A DNA stretch of 64,000 bases, from positions 5,084,001 through 5,148,000 of the forward strand of contig OZ005704.1 of assembly GCA_963930775.1 (NCBI GenBank), read 5' to 3'. Both the position numbers and the translations under genes were made by a program. Under the pieces are notes generated by a model. The model saw only the letters and a list, made by a program, of their open reading frames with translations. It searched no databases and was not told the origin of the DNA. Below, piece by piece: positions 48,093 through 64,000 of the stretch (position 1 is the first letter of the stretch; every line of letters begins with the position of its first letter). The stretch is from Cliona cf. orientalis. Its lineage: Eukaryota > Porifera > Demospongiae > Clionaida > Clionaidae.

Positions 48093-48250
48093 TGTATGAA
48101 TAGTATCCACTTTATTATTAATTCAGCAATAATATATATACAACACATAAAGCACGAGGTCAACTCAATAATCACGTGATATGCATCTAATATTACATAA
48201 CAGTTACTGATAATATTAATAATGTAGTTCAGGTGAGTTCATTTCCTACA
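48093..48250 (-). repeat. 3' LTR (158 bp)
   Basis: In element orientation it begins TGTAGGAAATGAAC and ends TTCATACA (TG...CA). It is identical, base for base, to the 5' LTR. The gag-pol stop codon lies inside it. Confidence 0.97.
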
Positions 48251-51200
48251 CCTCCCCTCAAGCTTTTGTGGAGGCTCGACACTAAAGCTGAAAGTTTTCA
48301 TATCCTGAACGAGTCGTTTAGTTGACTTCCTCTGTCGGCGGGAACGCCTAGGGGGAGGGGAGTTTGGATTGGTCATCTCTGTTTCCGCGTTTTGTTGTTG
48401 GTTACCTCCAGGAACCGATAGTGGTACCCTTCGTCGCAGGAAACATCTGTTGCGAACTAAGACCCGACCACCTTGAGTCTTGACGTAGTAGCGTCGGTTT
48501 GGACCAATGTCGGTGACTATGCCGTATATTTCCCAACGCTTAGAGTCGCTATTCTGGATGGCCACATGAGATCCTACGTTGATATCAGGCAAGGTATGCG
48601 AATGTTGGTTGTAATATTTCTCCACATATTCGTTAGTGTTGGTAGCTTGCATATCAGCTTCTGCAGTATTACGCTGCCACTGTTCTGAAAATGCTCTGCG
48701 ATGGGCTGGTAGTGTGTCTTGAATGGGTTTACCGAACAATTTCATGGCGGGGGATAGGCCATCCTTTCTCGAAGGTGTGTTCCTGTATTGTAGAAGGGCT
48801 CTTGTGAGTTTGTCATCATCAATATGACGACCAGTCCATGACGTCTGAATTAGCTTTTTCATGGACTTCACGGTTGCTTCAATTTTGCCATTACTCTGTG
48901 GGTACGTGGGTGTCGATGTGATGTGCTGAAATCCCCATGTTTTGGCGAAGTCCTGGAATGATTTAGCCGTGAATTGAGGCCCTTGATCAGACCAGAAGAC
49001 ATCTGGTACCCCTGTGCGGCAAAATGACTGTTTGAGAACTGCTGTTAGGCGGGGGGTAGTGGTATTGTGACCCATGGGGATGATGTCTGGCCAATCTGAG
49101 TAGCAATCAACAAGTATGAGAAAATCCTGTCCTGCATAGGAACAGAAATCTCCAGCTACTTCCTGAAACGGGCGACTCGGTTTGGGTTTGAGAATGATCG
49201 GCTCTCGGGGGTTGGATGGCAAGCAATCTTGACACTGTTTACATGCGAGGACGATATTGTCGATATCATTATCGATTCCAGGCCAATACACGGTGAGTCT
49301 GGCCCTTTGCTTGGTACGGACTGATCCTTGGTGTGATTCATGGAGTTGTTGTAGTATGCGACGTCGCATCATGGAGGGAATTAGTACTCGACATCCATAG
49401 ACAATGAGATCATCATCTAGTGCTAGTTGATTACGGACACTCCAGTACCGCTTGCATTCATCGGGGAGTTGGCTTCGGTGATCTGGGAATCCATTCAGAA
49501 TGTATTGTCGAAGCTGTTGGTATTCTGAGTCTTCCTCTGCTTGCTTACGGAGGTCTTGAAGCCGGACATTTTCCTGGTGCTCATTCATTATTGCTCTGAC
49601 TTCTGTTAGCGTGTGTACAGGATCGTTGTCTATGTCTCGTTCAGCAAGCATCTCTGGCGGTTGTGGATCAGACACAGGGTTCCTCGAGAGAGCGTCAGGT
49701 GCGTGGTTGAGGATTCCTTTGACCCATTCCGCGGTAAAGTTGTATCCGATGATCCTGGTTTTGAGACGCTGGAGTCGAGGATTTTCTATCTCATCAAGGC
49801 GATGATTGTTAAGGATCGAGATGAGTGGGTGGTGATCTGTGATGACCTTGAAGTGTGGTAGGCCCGCTAAGAATAGCTTGCACTTGTAGATGGCCCACGA
49901 TACAGCCAACAACTCCAGCTCAATGATGGCGTACCGTGACTCTGTGTCTGAAATGAATCGAGATCCAGCTTGGATGAGCACCCAACTATCGCCTACTTTT
50001 TGCTGGAGGACGAATCCAAGTCCTTGGCGGCTGGCGTCAGTACACAATCTGGTTGGTTTGTTTGGATCGAAGTATGATAGTGTAGGGGCTGAAGTGAGTG
50101 ATTCCTTTGCTTTGATGAACGCTTGGTCTAGTTCGGATGACCAGGTAAACTCATTTTTCGTGCTGAGGAGGGGGCGCAGAGGCGTTAGTAGTCCAGCTAG
50201 TGTTGCTGTGCTTGCTGATAGTTGGTTTGCGAGACCGACGAAGGACCGGAGGTCTGTGCGATTGGTTGGAGTGGGGAATTTGGCTATGGCTTCAATGATT
50301 GATTGATCGACGCGATATCCATCGGCTGCTACCGTGAATCCGGCAAAGTCGGCTTGTGGTTCAGCGAATTTCCATTTGGATACGTTCAATGTGATGTGCT
50401 TTTCTGCGCATCTTTGCAGAAATTGCCTAACGTGGTCTGTGTGCTCAGTAATATCACTATCGTATATAATGACGTCGTCAACGATGCGGCGGTAACCGGT
50501 AAGGCCAGCGAAGGCCTCGTCCATCCTGCGGTTGTAGTGCTCTGATATGGATGATATGCCATATGGGGCCCGGAGATACTTGAATCGCCCAAATGGTGTA
50601 ATAAAGGTGGTGAGGAGCTGGCTATCTTCGTGTAGTGGACACTGGTGGTAGCCCTTCATCGCATCCAGCTTTGTGAATATCTTTGCATTGTTGGCGTGAA
50701 TGTCTGCAACTGCCTGGGATGGGGTTAGCGACTGATATCGCTCTCTCTTGACGTATTTGTTGAGGCGAGAGAGGTCTACACACATTCTGATATCGTCTGT
50801 ATCTTTCTTGGGAGTGACCACAATTGGCGCACACCACTCGGTCGGTTCTGTGACAGGTGCTATTATACCTTGCTGCTGTAGCAGCTCCAGCTCTGCCTTG
50901 AGTTTGTCTCTGTAGGCGAATGGTATTACTCGGGGAGCCTTTATGCAGAATGGCTTAGAATCGTCGGTTAGTGCTATGTGGAACTTTTCTCCTTCCATTG
51001 TCTTGATATGACCATCAAAGACGGTTGGGAACTCCTGCATGATCTGCTGTGAGGTCACTGCGTGGTTGGTGGGAACTGGTGTTGCGTTCGAATTGACTGA
51101 CGGGATACCACAAGGTTGGGGATAACACTGGGGTAGGATATTAAGCCCTTTAGCTGCCTTCCAAGAGAGCAGTACTCCCTTGACATTGGGATAGATGTGG

Positions 51201-52309
51201 AGATCTTCCACGTACTGTCGGCCTCGAAGTGCGAATTTGACTGGTAGCTTCCCGATTGGATGCATTCTTGTTCCGTTCACTGCTCTGGGTATGATTTGGG
51301 ATGGCAGCAGGTTGTCTTCGTGTTCCCCTAGGCAGCCGAGAGCTGCTTTGCCTGCTACTGATATATCGGCTCCTGAGTCTGGCAGGGCCGGAATCTCTGT
51401 ATCACCATTGAGGGATGATATGTGGACATTAATGGTGGGAGCTGGTTCGATGTTGTTGCCGTTGTCAGCCTGTGATGCATTAATCTGTGGATCTTGGTGG
51501 GGTGTGGTTTGAACTGCCATTGTTGATGGGTGTGATTGAGCTGGGAGTGGTTGTTTCCGTCCCCTGCATACCTTCGCTAGGTGTCCGACTCGCTTACACG
51601 TGTGACATGTCAAGTTGTAGGCAGGGCACTGCTTTCGGCCTCCTTGGTGGAAGCCACCACCACAGCCTGGGCATACTGGTGCTGGCGTAGCTTGGGGTGA
51701 TGCTTGGTGGGGGCGGGTTCGTCGGATTATTCGGATGGCTGGATCTGTTCGAGTGTCCTGCGTTATTTCTGCCCGCTGTCGTTTAGCAGCCTCTTGGGCG
51801 CGGCATGTTGTGATCGTTTTATCGAGTGTTAAATCTTTCTCTTTGAGGAGGTCTTCAACTGTATCGCCATCAGTAAGGCCTTCTATGATTTGGTCGCGAA
51901 TACTTTTCGTTGTGCATTGATCTGAGCAAAATTTGCATGTTTTGGCCAGCTCTCGGAGGGCCACCAGAAAATCATCGAACGATTCTCCAGGTTGCTGGAC
52001 GCGTTGTCGAAAATTTCGGCGTTCGACCGATTCGTTGATATGGCCTTCTACGTATCGTTGTATGGCAGTAACAATCTGTTTGGCGTCACCTTTTTGTGTC
52101 GCCGTGAGGCCGAGATTATCGACAATGGTCACAGTTTCACGCGAGAAACAGAGGGTTAATGCCTGTACCTGTTTGGTTTGCGATTGCTTGTCGAGTCCGG
52201 AGAGACTGAGGTAGGCATCCCATTGTGACTTCCATGCTTTGAAGTCTGTTCCTCGATCGACTTGAAGGTCGAGCTTTGGTAGATCGCCCTGTCGAAAGGT
52301 GTAGGTCAT
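48239..52309 (-). CDS. Gag-pol polyprotein of the Ty3/gypsy element
   Basis: A single frame without stop or frameshift. Gag-like region about 1-200; CCHC zinc knuckle 235-248 (CHTCKRVGHLAKVC) with an extra cysteine cluster at 213-228; aspartic protease active site DSGA at 311-314; reverse transcriptase about 455-640 with KLDA (D549) and an IVDD catalytic box (D611, D612) in place of the usual YxDD; RNase H with D758, E797 and D825; integrase zinc motif (H990, H993, C1023, C1026); integrase core D1054, D1108, E1144 (DD35E); basic C-terminal tail. The domain order RT-RNaseH-IN places it in Ty3/gypsy. Fusion of gag and pol in one frame means no ribosomal frameshift is needed. The last few codons run through the polypurine tract into the LTR. 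Frames on the other strand are shadows. Confidence 0.97.
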   Translation of the reverse strand: MTYTFRQGDLPKLDLQVDRGTDFKAWKSQWDAYLSLSGLDKQSQTKQVQALTLCFSRETVTIVDNLGLTATQKGDAKQIVTAIQRYVEGHINESVERRNFRQRVQQPGESFDDFLVALRELAKTCKFCSDQCTTKSIRDQIIEGLTDGDTVEDLLKEKDLTLDKTITTCRAQEAAKRQRAEITQDTRTDPAIRIIRRTRPHQASPQATPAPVCPGCGGGFHQGGRKQCPAYNLTCHTCKRVGHLAKVCRGRKQPLPAQSHPSTMAVQTTPHQDPQINASQADNGNNIEPAPTINVHISSLNGDTEIPALPDSGADISVAGKAALGCLGEHEDNLLPSQIIPRAVNGTRMHPIGKLPVKFALRGRQYVEDLHIYPNVKGVLLSWKAAKGLNILPQCYPQPCGIPSVNSNATPVPTNHAVTSQQIMQEFPTVFDGHIKTMEGEKFHIALTDDSKPFCIKAPRVIPFAYRDKLKAELELLQQQGIIAPVTEPTEWCAPIVVTPKKDTDDIRMCVDLSRLNKYVKRERYQSLTPSQAVADIHANNAKIFTKLDAMKGYHQCPLHEDSQLLTTFITPFGRFKYLRAPYGISSISEHYNRRMDEAFAGLTGYRRIVDDVIIYDSDITEHTDHVRQFLQRCAEKHITLNVSKWKFAEPQADFAGFTVAADGYRVDQSIIEAIAKFPTPTNRTDLRSFVGLANQLSASTATLAGLLTPLRPLLSTKNEFTWSSELDQAFIKAKESLTSAPTLSYFDPNKPTRLCTDASRQGLGFVLQQKVGDSWVLIQAGSRFISDTESRYAIIELELLAVSWAIYKCKLFLAGLPHFKVITDHHPLISILNNHRLDEIENPRLQRLKTRIIGYNFTAEWVKGILNHAPDALSRNPVSDPQPPEMLAERDIDNDPVHTLTEVRAIMNEHQENVRLQDLRKQAEEDSEYQQLRQYILNGFPDHRSQLPDECKRYWSVRNQLALDDDLIVYGCRVLIPSMMRRRILQQLHESHQGSVRTKQRARLTVYWPGIDNDIDNIVLACKQCQDCLPSNPREPIILKPKPSRPFQEVAGDFCSYAGQDFLILVDCYSDWPDIIPMGHNTTTPRLTAVLKQSFCRTGVPDVFWSDQGPQFTAKSFQDFAKTWGFQHITSTPTYPQSNGKIEATVKSMKKLIQTSWTGRHIDDDKLTRALLQYRNTPSRKDGLSPAMKLFGKPIQDTLPAHRRAFSEQWQRNTAEADMQATNTNEYVEKYYNQHSHTLPDINVGSHVAIQNSDSKRWEIYGIVTDIGPNRRYYVKTQGGRVLVRNRCFLRRRVPLSVPGGNQQQNAETEMTNPNSPPPRRSRRQRKSTKRLVQDMKTFSFSVEPPQKLEGRCRK

Positions 52310-52361
52310 TATCCTTTGGCACGGTTTATTAGATTTCTCTGTTGATCCTGCAGTGAGTATT

Positions 52362-52383
52362 TACAGAGCTGTTCGCAGCGCCA
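52362..52383 (-). promoter_or_regulatory. Primer-binding site region
   Basis: Directly next to the 5' LTR the minus strand reads TGGCGCTGCGAACAGCTC. It begins with TGG, complementary to a tRNA CCA end. The specific primer tRNA was not identified. Confidence 0.7.
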
Positions 52384-52541
52384 TGTATGAATAGTATCCA
52401 CTTTATTATTAATTCAGCAATAATATATATACAACACATAAAGCACGAGGTCAACTCAATAATCACGTGATATGCATCTAATATTACATAACAGTTACTG
52501 ATAATATTAATAATGTAGTTCAGGTGAGTTCATTTCCTACA
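52384..52541 (-). repeat. 5' LTR (158 bp)
   Basis: Identical to 48093-48250. It contains CACGTGATATGC and TATATATTATTGC stretches that could hold the element promoter (inference). Confidence 0.97.
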
Positions 52542-52546
52542 TAGAT

Positions 52547-52740
52547 GTACTATACAGTACCTACTATGACAATAGTGACAAAACAAGGGGATAAAAAAAT
52601 TTAATAATATTATTATGATCACCCAGTCTATCTCCAGATCCATCACTATTACCCTACCCAGGCCACCAGGATGGTATAGAAGATATATACCGGTAAAATC
52701 CGATTCCCTAGCCAACCCAGAGGGCCAAGCGGCTTGAAAC
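52547..52740 (-). pseudogene. Degenerate copy of presenilin exon 12
   Basis: On the minus strand it starts AGGTTTCAAGCC and follows the real exon (57019-56898) through the region corresponding to FIFY.ILV and the GDW segment. The GLGD catalytic motif is destroyed, and stops and an indel are present. It adjoined 47.7 kb before the retrotransposon inserted. Confidence 0.85.
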
Positions 52741-52862
52741 CTTAATAATTATTATGATAAAATTGATGTGTTACAACAGAAAAAAATTGATTATGAGAAA
52801 AGTTGTGTTCCTTAGTCCATGCACAGCAATAATATTAGCTATGCTAGGCTGATGTATAATTA

Positions 52863-54452
52863 TTATCGAAAGAAAACAGAAGGAACTTTGTGTCTGTCTG
52901 CATCCATTTTCTGGAGGCTCTCTTGAGCTTTATGGAGGATCTCCTGGACATTAGAGTGAGAGTTTCCATCATCATGAGGCTCTTCCTCGGAGTCTTCTTC
53001 ATCACTGCACTCTGACTCAGAGTCAAAGTAGCTCAACATGTCTAGGATGCTATCATTATCAACTGTCCCATCAAACTGAGTGTGGTCAGTATTGTTAGAG
53101 CAGACGTTGGTGTCATATTCTTGGATCTCTCTAGGAACTTTGGTCTTGAGGAGATGGGGGGCAAGCTCCTTTAGCTCATGCTGCTTGGCCTTCACCTTCT
53201 TATTCAGTTTGCTGATCACACGATTGATGCTGTGAATCATTCGGTGGTAGTTGGTGATCTTGTAGTGCAGCTTGAAGGCCACCACTATGGACTTGCATTG
53301 ATTCCTGTCCCTGCGTGTACTCAGCTGAGCAACCTTCTTTTCTTTTCTCTCCAGCTTCTCCTGAAGGGTCTCGATAATCTTCTTAGTTTTAGCAATGCTG
53401 TTCATCACCTCCCTCACTCTGTCCTCCTGCTTTCTCTTTCTCTCCTCGGCCTTCATTCTCTCTCTCTCCAGATCAGCTGCCATCTGCTTATCAGACTCAT
53501 CCAACATCTGTTGCATTCGAAGTGCCAATTTAGCTTCCTTCTCCTTTTTCTTGGCCTCTGCCTTGGCAGCAGCCTCTTTAGCTTTCGCAGCTGCTTTTTC
53601 TGCCTTCTCTGCAACCTTCTTAGCTTTGGCTGCCTCTTTTTCTGCCTCCTTTTCTACCTTCTTTATCTCCTTCTCTTCCTTAAGCTTCTGAGCTTTCTTC
53701 TGCTTCTCAGCTTTAGCAACTTGTTTCTTTATCAGCTTCTGTTTCTGCTTCTCCTGCTTAAGTTCCTTTTTCTGCTGCTTTTTCTCTGTCTTTTTCTTTT
53801 TTTCTTCCTGCTTGGCCCATTCCTTCACCGAGGGTATCTTAGAGCTCTCTTCCTTTGTACTAGAAGATTTTGATTTGTTTCCATTCTTTCCAGCTGCCTG
53901 CCTTTTCTTGGACTGCTTTTTGTTTTTGTTTTTACTCTTCTTTGACATTTTTTGCTTCGTCTGTTGCTGCTGTTCAGCGGCACTTGACAAATTTTCACCT
54001 GCACAAAAATTGATATTAATAATATGGTTGTATGATATTCACCAGCACTGTCCTTAACACCAGATCAACTTTAAACATAATTTTGAAAGATCTGGGTATA
54101 AGCCATGCAGTTACTTACCTGATGGCAGACTGGCTGCAAGCTCAAGATCTCCTGAACCAGTGCTTTCTGCCTGCTCCATTTCTGGAGTGGAGACTGAGGT
54201 TGGCATGCGCATGCATACCTGGACCTGCTCTGGGTCAGTGCTGGGAGTATCATCCTCATCCACACTGCCATTCCTTCGGCTGATACGGAGTATCTTGAAA
54301 CAGAATAAGGAGACAAAGATGGTGCCAAGTACAGTCTCCTCTGATTTCTCAGAATTTCCCCAGGCTTGTCGTCTCCTGACTGTGATGGGCTCCGGCCTCA
54401 TCTTACGAATTCTCATTCGAAACTTTCCACGTGGATGGCCCATTTCATACAA
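52863..54452 (-). CDS. Lysine-rich coiled-coil protein, unrecognised
   Basis: Two coding exons, 54452-54119 and 53998-52863, join in phase (CAG|GTAAGT ... TGCAG) for 489 residues. The start MYEMGHPRGK is chosen as the first in-frame ATG after a likely acceptor (TTTGTAG); M4 is also possible. Residues 10-30 are very basic and 41-55 (VLGTIFVSLFCFKIL) hydrophobic, perhaps a short membrane segment. The second exon starts with a QQQQ run, then a long Lys/Glu/Ala-rich predicted coiled coil (about 130-330) with AKA-EKAAAKAKEAAAKAEA repeats, then a conserved-looking LHYKITNYHRMIHSINRVIS segment, and an acidic tail (SDEEDSEEEPHDD). A broken duplicate lies at 46730-47400. No function assigned. The 5' UTR exon may be 54686-54880. 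Confidence 0.75.
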
Positions 54453-54679
54453 TGGTTAGTCTACAAATATGGAAATAGGATGCTACAATCAGATAATAAA
54501 AAGCAACGTACATGATTAGCTACTATTAAATCCTGCAGTACTAGATCTAGAGCCAACTTGAAGTAACTTTAAGCTTTTAAGCTTTTTAGCTTTTAAAATC
54601 CTAGTATAAAGCTCTTTTTTACCCAGTGGACATTATTAAGGGGATGATTAACAAAATCTGGATTATGCGACTGAGCGTA

Positions 54680-54890
54680 GATATTAACTCACGTTTTCCA
54701 AGGGGATAAGTAAGGTCGTTGAATCCAAATGATTCCCTCGAAGTTGAAGATAATTGTAGCCACGTCCTTTCACTCAACAAAGGTCGCTCAAAACGAAGTC
54801 TTATCGCTTGAATGAATCGAAATAAAGCAGCTTCTCTCTCAAACAAAACAACACTTTCTGCGAACACTGCGAACTGAACTCAGACGCGGA
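54680..54890 (-). other. Probable 5' UTR exon / promoter of the lysine-rich gene
   Basis: The minus strand is CpG-containing, lacks an ATG in the open frame, and ends in a strong donor AAAAC|GTGAGT at 54686. Splicing to the exon at about 54465 gives an immediate stop if read from the open frame, so it is more likely untranslated. Confidence 0.4.
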
Positions 54891-54989
54891 GACGCGGATT
54901 ACCCGGGTAACGACCTTCGACAATTCTACGCATGCGCAATACTTGCCAACGTAACAGAATTTGTCGACCCTGTACCATTTACGCGAACT

Positions 54990-55263
54990 AGTACACGAGT
55001 CCTATGTTCTGACCTGGTACGTACACTGTACCTTTACAATTGGATCCTAAGCATTTTTGACGTTAAATTATTAAAAGTATCTGTTCATAGAAATCATGTT
55101 GTTAGATTTTGTGCTACAAGCAGTTTATCGAGCTTTAGGCATTGTTGCTACACATGTACACAGCTTGGTCTGTTTCCATGGGATATAGAACCTCCTAAGC
55201 AGCGTCTGTCTAGTCTCATAAACAACTTTAAATCAATGTATAATTATGATAATAAGAATTAAC
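54990..55263 (+). CDS. Open terminal-exon-like frame, unrecognised
   Basis: The plus frame ending TAA near 55261 reads cysteine-rich protein-like sequence (RHCCYTCTQLGLFPWDIEPP, then KQRLSSLINNFKSMYNYDN). It has no start codon. It could be a last exon or a transposon-protein remnant. Confidence 0.3.
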
Positions 55264-55399
55264 ATTGTAAGCAAATTATTATTGGTATTCATATGAATAA
55301 TAATATTATACACATTATAGTAGAAAAATTAATTACGTGCCCAAAATACAAACTGAACAAGGAGTTGAGTTAATGCGATAAAACATCGCAACAGATGTG

Positions 55400-62494
<7,095 letters not shown>

Positions 62495-62721
62495 CTCTAG
62501 CTCTGAAGCTGCTCCTTGTGTGACATGTCATATGACAGACACGTGGGAGAACATGTGACATCGCGCGATCGCGAATTCGAGCGATCGCGATCGCAATTTC
62601 GACCACGCACTTATGACGTATTAATCATGGGTATCATTTGCATTCCGGAAAAACGGATGCTTTCAGGCGCAGGGTAGCTACAGAGAACTTGACTTGTTGA
62701 ATCGTTTTAGAATCAGTCAGT
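62495..62721. promoter_or_regulatory. Shared bidirectional promoter region
   Basis: 227 bp separate the start codons of presenilin (minus) and the plus-strand gene at 62722. It holds an E-box-like ACACGTGGG (62540-62548) and a cluster of CGATCGCGA / TCGCGCGATCGCGA palindromes (62560-62600). Assignment is by position and motif density only. Confidence 0.55.
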
Positions 62722-63083
62722 ATGAGTGAGTCCACAGGTATGTCCATGTAACCATAGATAGTAGAAGGGGGGGAACGATGTCAGAAACGCTATCATTTAT
62801 GCGGCAGCAGAAATTATACATGAATCATAGATAGCTACTTGAATTATGTACATTGTGCAATTATTCTACTACATTTATACAGATCGCACTAAGCTTCTCC
62901 AGGACAGCACTGAAAGTGATAATGAAGACATTGGTAAGCTGCTGCAAGCTGAAACAGAACCACTTGTTCCCAATAAAGATGACCCGGCCACCATGACGCT
63001 CGGGCCAGTGAGTAGTGGCAAGCAAGAGGAACAGAACAACTGTCAGCTGGACAAGCAAACCCAACCTCCACGTTATGAACCAG
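62722..63083 (+). CDS. First two coding exons of an acidic protein, continuing off the window
   Basis: Exon 62722-62737 (MSEST) joins in phase to 62883-63083, which reads DRTKLLQDSTESDNEDIGKL and onward to a GTATAT donor after YEP. It is polar, acidic and likely disordered. No domain is visible yet. The remaining exons are not within the window. It is divergent from presenilin and probably shares its promoter. Confidence 0.6.
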
Positions 63084-63445
63084 GTATATATATTAACACC
63101 GGAGTGACCATGACCGATAATGTTTAAGATAATCATGATACAAGCCATGCATACTTGCTGCAATTCAGACTTAATGTTATGTTGGCAGGAAATTATAGCT
63201 AAATGTGTAGTTAGCTATAGCTATAAGGATGGATTTATTGACTGCGTGTATATCAGATCCATAACCATGGATCATAATATTATAGTGTACATGCAGTGAT
63301 TACTAGAGCTCTTGTAATTACGTGCTGTTCACAAACTACCGTAGTTCAATATTATGCAACACCATATTATATGCCTATAATTTGCTAGTTGTTGGCCATG
63401 AGCCAACATTAAGAGACCTTATAATTAATGGTGCATCACCATAAT

Positions 63446-63672
63446 TACCGTATCCGATCTAATTAACGCGCCATGAAAAAATAATTACGAGTGCTGGGTG
63501 GCGCACCATTAGAGCGTGAAAATTATCCTTCACAACCAGGTGGCACGCAAAATTTGTACACAAAAGTATAGGGACGCGTGGGTGGGCGCATTTGAATAGA
63601 GTGTGAAAATTGCACTTCAGGCCGAGGTGGTGTATCTACTAGAGAGGCGCGTTAATTAGATCGGATACGGTA
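63446..63672. mobile_element. MITE with TIR TACCGTATCCGATCTAATTA
   Basis: Near-perfect 27-bp TIRs (TACCGTATCCGATCTAATTA / TAATTAGATCGGATACGGTA). The interior has GAGTGTGAAAATT.CAC repeats. Probably in an intron of the preceding gene. Confidence 0.95.
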
Positions 63673-63779
63673 TCCATACATAGCTGTATAATCTTACCAA
63701 AATCTTCCAGCTAATTATGTTATCTGCTAGCTAGCTATACTCGTAGACTTAGTCTGGTTTCGAATTGGTATAGGCCAGT

Positions 63780-64000
63780 GGTGGAGGGGAGCCTGAGTGG
63801 CAGGGGCAAGCCCCCCCCCCCTTACACACACACATCCAAGCATAATAATATTATTAGCCTCGTTTTCAATGTAAACGTGGGAGTTCCCTGGGGACGAGGC
63901 TAAATTATTATATTGATATCACATGTCAATGAAGTAGCTACTTTTCATGACAATTAGCTACATGCTTACAAAAGCTGCCTAGAATAGCTTCAAGAATTGA
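63780..64000. other. Window end: hairpin and incomplete repeat
   Basis: A hairpin TTAGCCTCGT..ACGAGGCTAA lies at 63855-63905. AGTGGTGGAGGGGAGCC with a C-run may be the start of another MITE. Confidence 0.4.

Larger units (their letters stand above)
48088..52546 (-). mobile_element. Complete Ty3/gypsy LTR retrotransposon
   Basis: Two LTRs (48093-48250 and 52384-52541) bracket a 1356-codon frame on the minus strand. TAGAT lies on both outer sides (48088-48092 and 52542-52546), a 5-bp target duplication. A primer-binding region starts TGGCGCTGCG right after the 5' LTR (52383 downwards). A polypurine tract GAGGGGAGG abuts the 3' LTR (48251-48259). All parts needed for movement look intact. Total length between target duplications is 4449 bp. 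Confidence 0.97.

Noticed and set aside
48473-52214. Many plus-strand frames across the retrotransposon
   Set aside because: Shadows of the 1356-codon gag-pol frame on the opposite strand.
53178-53873. 231-residue leucine-rich plus-strand frame
   Set aside because: Antisense shadow of the lysine-rich coiled-coil gene; Lys and Gln codons read as Leu/Phe on the other strand.

Overview
The window looks like nuclear DNA of an animal, most likely a sponge (inference). It is AT-rich. Its genes have short GT-AG introns, many of 60-100 bp, and it is packed with small inverted-repeat transposons, tRNA-derived SINEs and simple repeats. No bacterial or organellar gene organisation is seen. The sponge guess rests on gene content (presenilin, a one-domain BPI-like protein, a TRF-type Myb gene, and membrane proteins joining Death, FN3 and kelch domains) and was not tested by any search.

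Layout. 0-24 kb is mostly accessory DNA: SINEs, about fifteen TIR or foldback elements, a 5'-truncated LINE inserted into a MITE, a triplicated 0.4 kb TIR unit, and two neighbouring copies of one element, each with other transposons nested inside. The one convincing gene here is the 3' end of a telomere-repeat-factor-like Myb gene (22.7-23.8 kb). 25-43 kb holds two near-identical minus-strand copies (B and C) of a TM/Death/FN3/kelch gene; a third, truncated copy (A) lies at 6.6-7.2 kb. Every copy carries a lesion, and the copies differ repeatedly by 4-bp TAGC/AGCT insertions. Between B and C lies a 4.9 kb CACTA-type element (34361-39238) with a 3-bp target duplication. It contains spliced-looking exons, including four tandem 68-bp alternatives.

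44-46.4 kb is a seven-exon gene for a secreted or membrane-anchored single BPI-fold domain. 46.7-55 kb is a rearranged area: an intact lysine-rich coiled-coil gene, a broken copy of it, two stray presenilin exons, and a very young Ty3/gypsy retrotransposon with identical 158-bp LTRs, a TAGAT target duplication and one uninterrupted 1356-codon gag-pol frame.

55.4-62.5 kb is a complete 13-exon presenilin gene (minus strand, 521 codons predicted) with both catalytic aspartates and the PAL motif. Its introns hold several transposons. It is divergent, across about 230 bp, from the first two exons of an unrecognised acidic gene running off the right edge.

The strongest candidates for something undescribed are the CACTA element with its tandem-exon array, the recurrent TAGC insertions between gene copies, the 40-bp perfect palindrome with its own 5-bp target duplication, and the TGTGACC-ended elements that carry promoter-plus-start-codon segments.
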